Source: Winogradskya consettensis
GTDB lineage: Bacteria; Actinomycetota; Actinomycetes; Mycobacteriales; Micromonosporaceae
DNA length: 64,000 nucleotides
Assembly (NCBI RefSeq): GCF_018332715.1
Contig: NZ_BOQP01000008.1
Span: 1-64,000 of the forward strand
Direction: 5' to 3'
Shown here: piece by piece, positions 62,184 to 64,000 of the stretch
How positions within the stretch are numbered: position 1 is the stretch's first letter
Layout: each line of letters opens with the position of its first letter
The notes under the pieces: model-generated
Database searches by the model: none
Seen by the model: only the letters and a program-made list of their open reading frames with translations
What the model was told of the DNA's origin: nothing
Position numbers and translations under genes: made by a program

Positions 62184-63467
62184 ATGCCCTTGCTCGCGGC
62201 CCTGCTCGCCGTCACCACCGCCCTCACGCCCGCGGCTGTTCCCGCCGCGGCGGTCAGCCTCCCGGATTCCGTCGCCCGTCAGGTCCTGGCGCCGAACGAC
62301 GGCTGGGCCGCTGCCGGCACCGGGACAACGGGCGGTTCGGCGGCCGACGACGCGCACGTGTTCGTCGTACGCACCCGGGCCGAGCTGCTCGCCGCCCTCG
62401 ACAACGGCAGCGCCGTCCCGAAGATCGTGAAGGTCGCCGCCCGCATCGACCTGACCGCCGGGGCGACCTGCGCGGACTACGCGGCCCCCGGCTACGACCT
62501 CGACGCCTTCCTCGCCGCGTACGACCCGGCCGTCTGGGGCAGGACGACCAAACCCACGGGCCCCCTCGAGGACGCGCGGGTGGCCTCCACCCGCCTGCAG
62601 GGCGCGCAGATCCGCATCCCCGTCGGCAGCAACACCACCCTGATCGGCATCAACGGCGCCCGGATCGAGCACGGCAGCGTCACCCTGACCGGCGTCAGCA
62701 ATGTGATCGTGCGCAACCTCGAGATCACCGACGCCGCGGACTGCTTCCCGGCCTGGGACCCCACCGACGGCGCGACCGGCAACTGGAATTCCCTCTACGA
62801 CCTGGTCTCGCTCAGCGCGGCCACCAACGTGTGGATCGATCACAACACGTTCAGCGACGGCAACAACCACGACGCCGCGCAGCCGCTCTACTTCGGCCGC
62901 CCGTACCAGGTGCACGACGGCGCCAGCGACATCATCCGCGGCTCGGACCTGGTCACCGTCTCGTGGAACAACTACTACGATCACGACAAGACGATGCTGA
63001 TCGGCTCGACCGACACCCCGGGCGTCGACGTCGGCAAACTGCGGGTCACGGTGCACCACAACCGGTTCGCCAACGTGCTGCAGCGGGCTCCGCGCGTACG
63101 GTTCGGGCAGGTCGACGTCTACAACAACAGCTACGTCGCCACCGACGAGGACTACTCGTACTCACTGGGTGTCGGGGTCGAGTCCTCGATCTACGCCGAG
63201 AACAACTTCTTCCAGCTCAGCTTTGACGTGGACCCGGCCGACATCCTCAAGGACTGGAAGGGTACGCGGATCAGCGCACTCGGCACCCTCGTCCGCTTCG
63301 GCAGCCGCCCGGCCCAGCCCGTGGACCTCGTCGCCGCGCACAACGCCGCCTACGACCCCGACTTCACCCCCGACGCCGGCTGGACCCCGCTCCTGCGCAC
63401 CGGCGTCGACCCGACCGCCCTGGTGCCGGTCGTTGTCGCCGCCGGCGCCGGTCACGGGAAACTCTGA
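62184..63467 (+). CDS. Secreted PL1 pectate lyase
   Basis: The 427-residue product has a Sec signal and a right-handed beta-helix of polysaccharide lyase family 1. Motifs are NVWIDHNTFSDGNN, YYDHDKTMLIGSTD with calcium-binding aspartates, and RAPRVRFGQVDVYNN with the catalytic arginine. It cleaves polygalacturonate by beta-elimination, complementing the PL9 and CE8 enzymes encoded at 23-26 kb. ATG 62184 has GGAG six bases upstream. It is divergent from GH5 and followed by a hairpin terminator. Confidence 0.93.
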   Translation: MPLLAALLAVTTALTPAAVPAAAVSLPDSVARQVLAPNDGWAAAGTGTTGGSAADDAHVFVVRTRAELLAALDNGSAVPKIVKVAARIDLTAGATCADYAAPGYDLDAFLAAYDPAVWGRTTKPTGPLEDARVASTRLQGAQIRIPVGSNTTLIGINGARIEHGSVTLTGVSNVIVRNLEITDAADCFPAWDPTDGATGNWNSLYDLVSLSAATNVWIDHNTFSDGNNHDAAQPLYFGRPYQVHDGASDIIRGSDLVTVSWNNYYDHDKTMLIGSTDTPGVDVGKLRVTVHHNRFANVLQRAPRVRFGQVDVYNNSYVATDEDYSYSLGVGVESSIYAENNFFQLSFDVDPADILKDWKGTRISALGTLVRFGSRPAQPVDLVAAHNAAYDPDFTPDAGWTPLLRTGVDPTALVPVVVAAGAGHGKL

Positions 63468-63489
63468 CCCGCGGGCTGTCGGGCGTACG

Positions 63490-63517
63490 TGGCCGACCGT
63501 GGGATCGCGGTCGGCCA
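63490..63517 (+). terminator. Hairpin terminator after the PL1 gene
   Basis: A perfect 10 bp stem (TGGCCGACCG and complement) with an 8-base loop lies 22 bp after the PL1 stop. No T-run follows. Confidence 0.7.
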
Positions 63518-63657
63518 TCAGGGGCTTGACCTGGGGCCTGTCATCCTTTCGGTTGGTGCCTGAGAGCCCATCGGCTAGGGTTGGGGCAAATGTTTGCCAT
63601 AGGGCATACATTTTCGGTGCCGCCCCGACTGCGGGGCGGCGGATCCTAGGAGTCGCC

Positions 63658-64000
63658 ATGACGACCGTCACCACCACCGAGGTCGCCAGCGAACTCACCG
63701 CCGCCCTCGCCGCGATGAGCCCCGACGACCCCGCGCGGGAAAGCCTGCGGGACCGGTGCATCGAGGCGTGGCTGCCGATGGCGCGGCACCTGGCCCGCCG
63801 CTACGCCAACCGCGGCGAGCCCCTCGACGACCTCGTCCAGGTCGCCGTCGTCGGCCTGATCAAATCGGTCGACCGTTACGAGTCCGACCGCGGCGTCGAG
63901 TTCGCCGGCTTCGCGATCCCGACCATCGTCGGCGAGATCAAGCGCCACTTCCGCGACCGCACCTGGGCCATCCGCGTCCCGCGCCGCCTGCAGGAGCTGC
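63658..64000 (+). CDS. SigB/SigF-type alternative sigma factor, truncated by the window end
   Basis: The visible 114 residues include sigma region 1.2-2 (LRDRCIEAWLPMARHLARRYANRGEPLDDLVQVAVVGLIKSVDRYE) and region 2.4 followed by EIKRHFRDRTWAIRVPRRLQEL, the signature of the SigB/SigF/SigG group that controls stress and sporulation genes. ATG 63658 has TAGGAG five bases upstream. The leader contains GGCAAATGTTTGCC, a perfect 14 bp palindrome at 63585-63598, and a GTTT...GGGCAT arrangement that may be a stress-type promoter allowing autoregulation. The 3' part lies outside the window. Confidence 0.93.
   Translation, partial: MTTVTTTEVASELTAALAAMSPDDPARESLRDRCIEAWLPMARHLARRYANRGEPLDDLVQVAVVGLIKSVDRYESDRGVEFAGFAIPTIVGEIKRHFRDRTWAIRVPRRLQEL

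Overview
The window is 64 kb of very GC-rich DNA with strong GC3 bias, frequent GTG and TTG starts, many ATGA/TGATG stop-start overlaps, twin-arginine and long secretory signals, and several ECF or SigB-type sigma factors. The gene families (PknG-GlnX-GlnH, a 2-methylisoborneol encapsulin operon, FxSxx-type NB-ARC/TPR protein, CHAT-TPR, many plant-polymer hydrolases) point to a filamentous soil actinobacterium. Micromonosporaceae, such as Actinoplanes, is my inference; no rRNA or tRNA gene is present to confirm it.

Left part (1-11.3 kb): one long minus-strand series. A PknG-type kinase, a GlnH-type lipoprotein and a GlnX-type membrane sensor form a probable amino-acid/glutamate sensing system. 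A VWA protein, a membrane-anchored P-loop NTPase and a coiled-coil protein are coupled to it, followed by a DUF1906 cell-wall protein and a Tat-exported protein. From 11.3 to 14 kb there is an accessory patch: a small orphan gene, a complete IS630-type element, and a MITE-like element that abuts it. From 14 to 19.2 kb lies a conflict/protease module: ECF sigma factor, small partner, cytosolic subtilase, and a divergent TPR-CHAT caspase-like protease. An unrecognised 685-residue protein and a multicopper oxidase follow.

Middle (23-46 kb): a secreted plant cell-wall set (PL9 pectate lyase, CE8 pectin methylesterase, GH12 endoglucanase), a TetR/SRPBCC pair, and a degraded patch (28.6-31 kb) with at least two single-base frameshifts. 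After it come an Asp23 protein with a lipoprotein, an ECF sigma/anti-sigma pair, and an FxSxx-type NB-ARC/TPR protein convergent with an HExxH peptide-modifying enzyme and its 64-residue candidate precursor. Assorted metabolic genes and a secreted M6-type metalloprotease complete this part.

Right part (45-64 kb): ispH next to the encapsulin / 2-methylisoborneol synthase / GPP methyltransferase operon; a 1.5 kb gene-free stretch full of degenerate tandem repeats; a dgdR/dgdA pair; a YbhN-type membrane protein followed by a 47-48 bp minisatellite; an SDR/XRE pair; and a second polysaccharide locus (GH5, BNR-4 protein, GH95 on minus; PL1 pectate lyase on plus) with two LacI-type operator-like palindromes in its divergent promoter. 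The window ends inside a SigB/SigF-type sigma factor gene.
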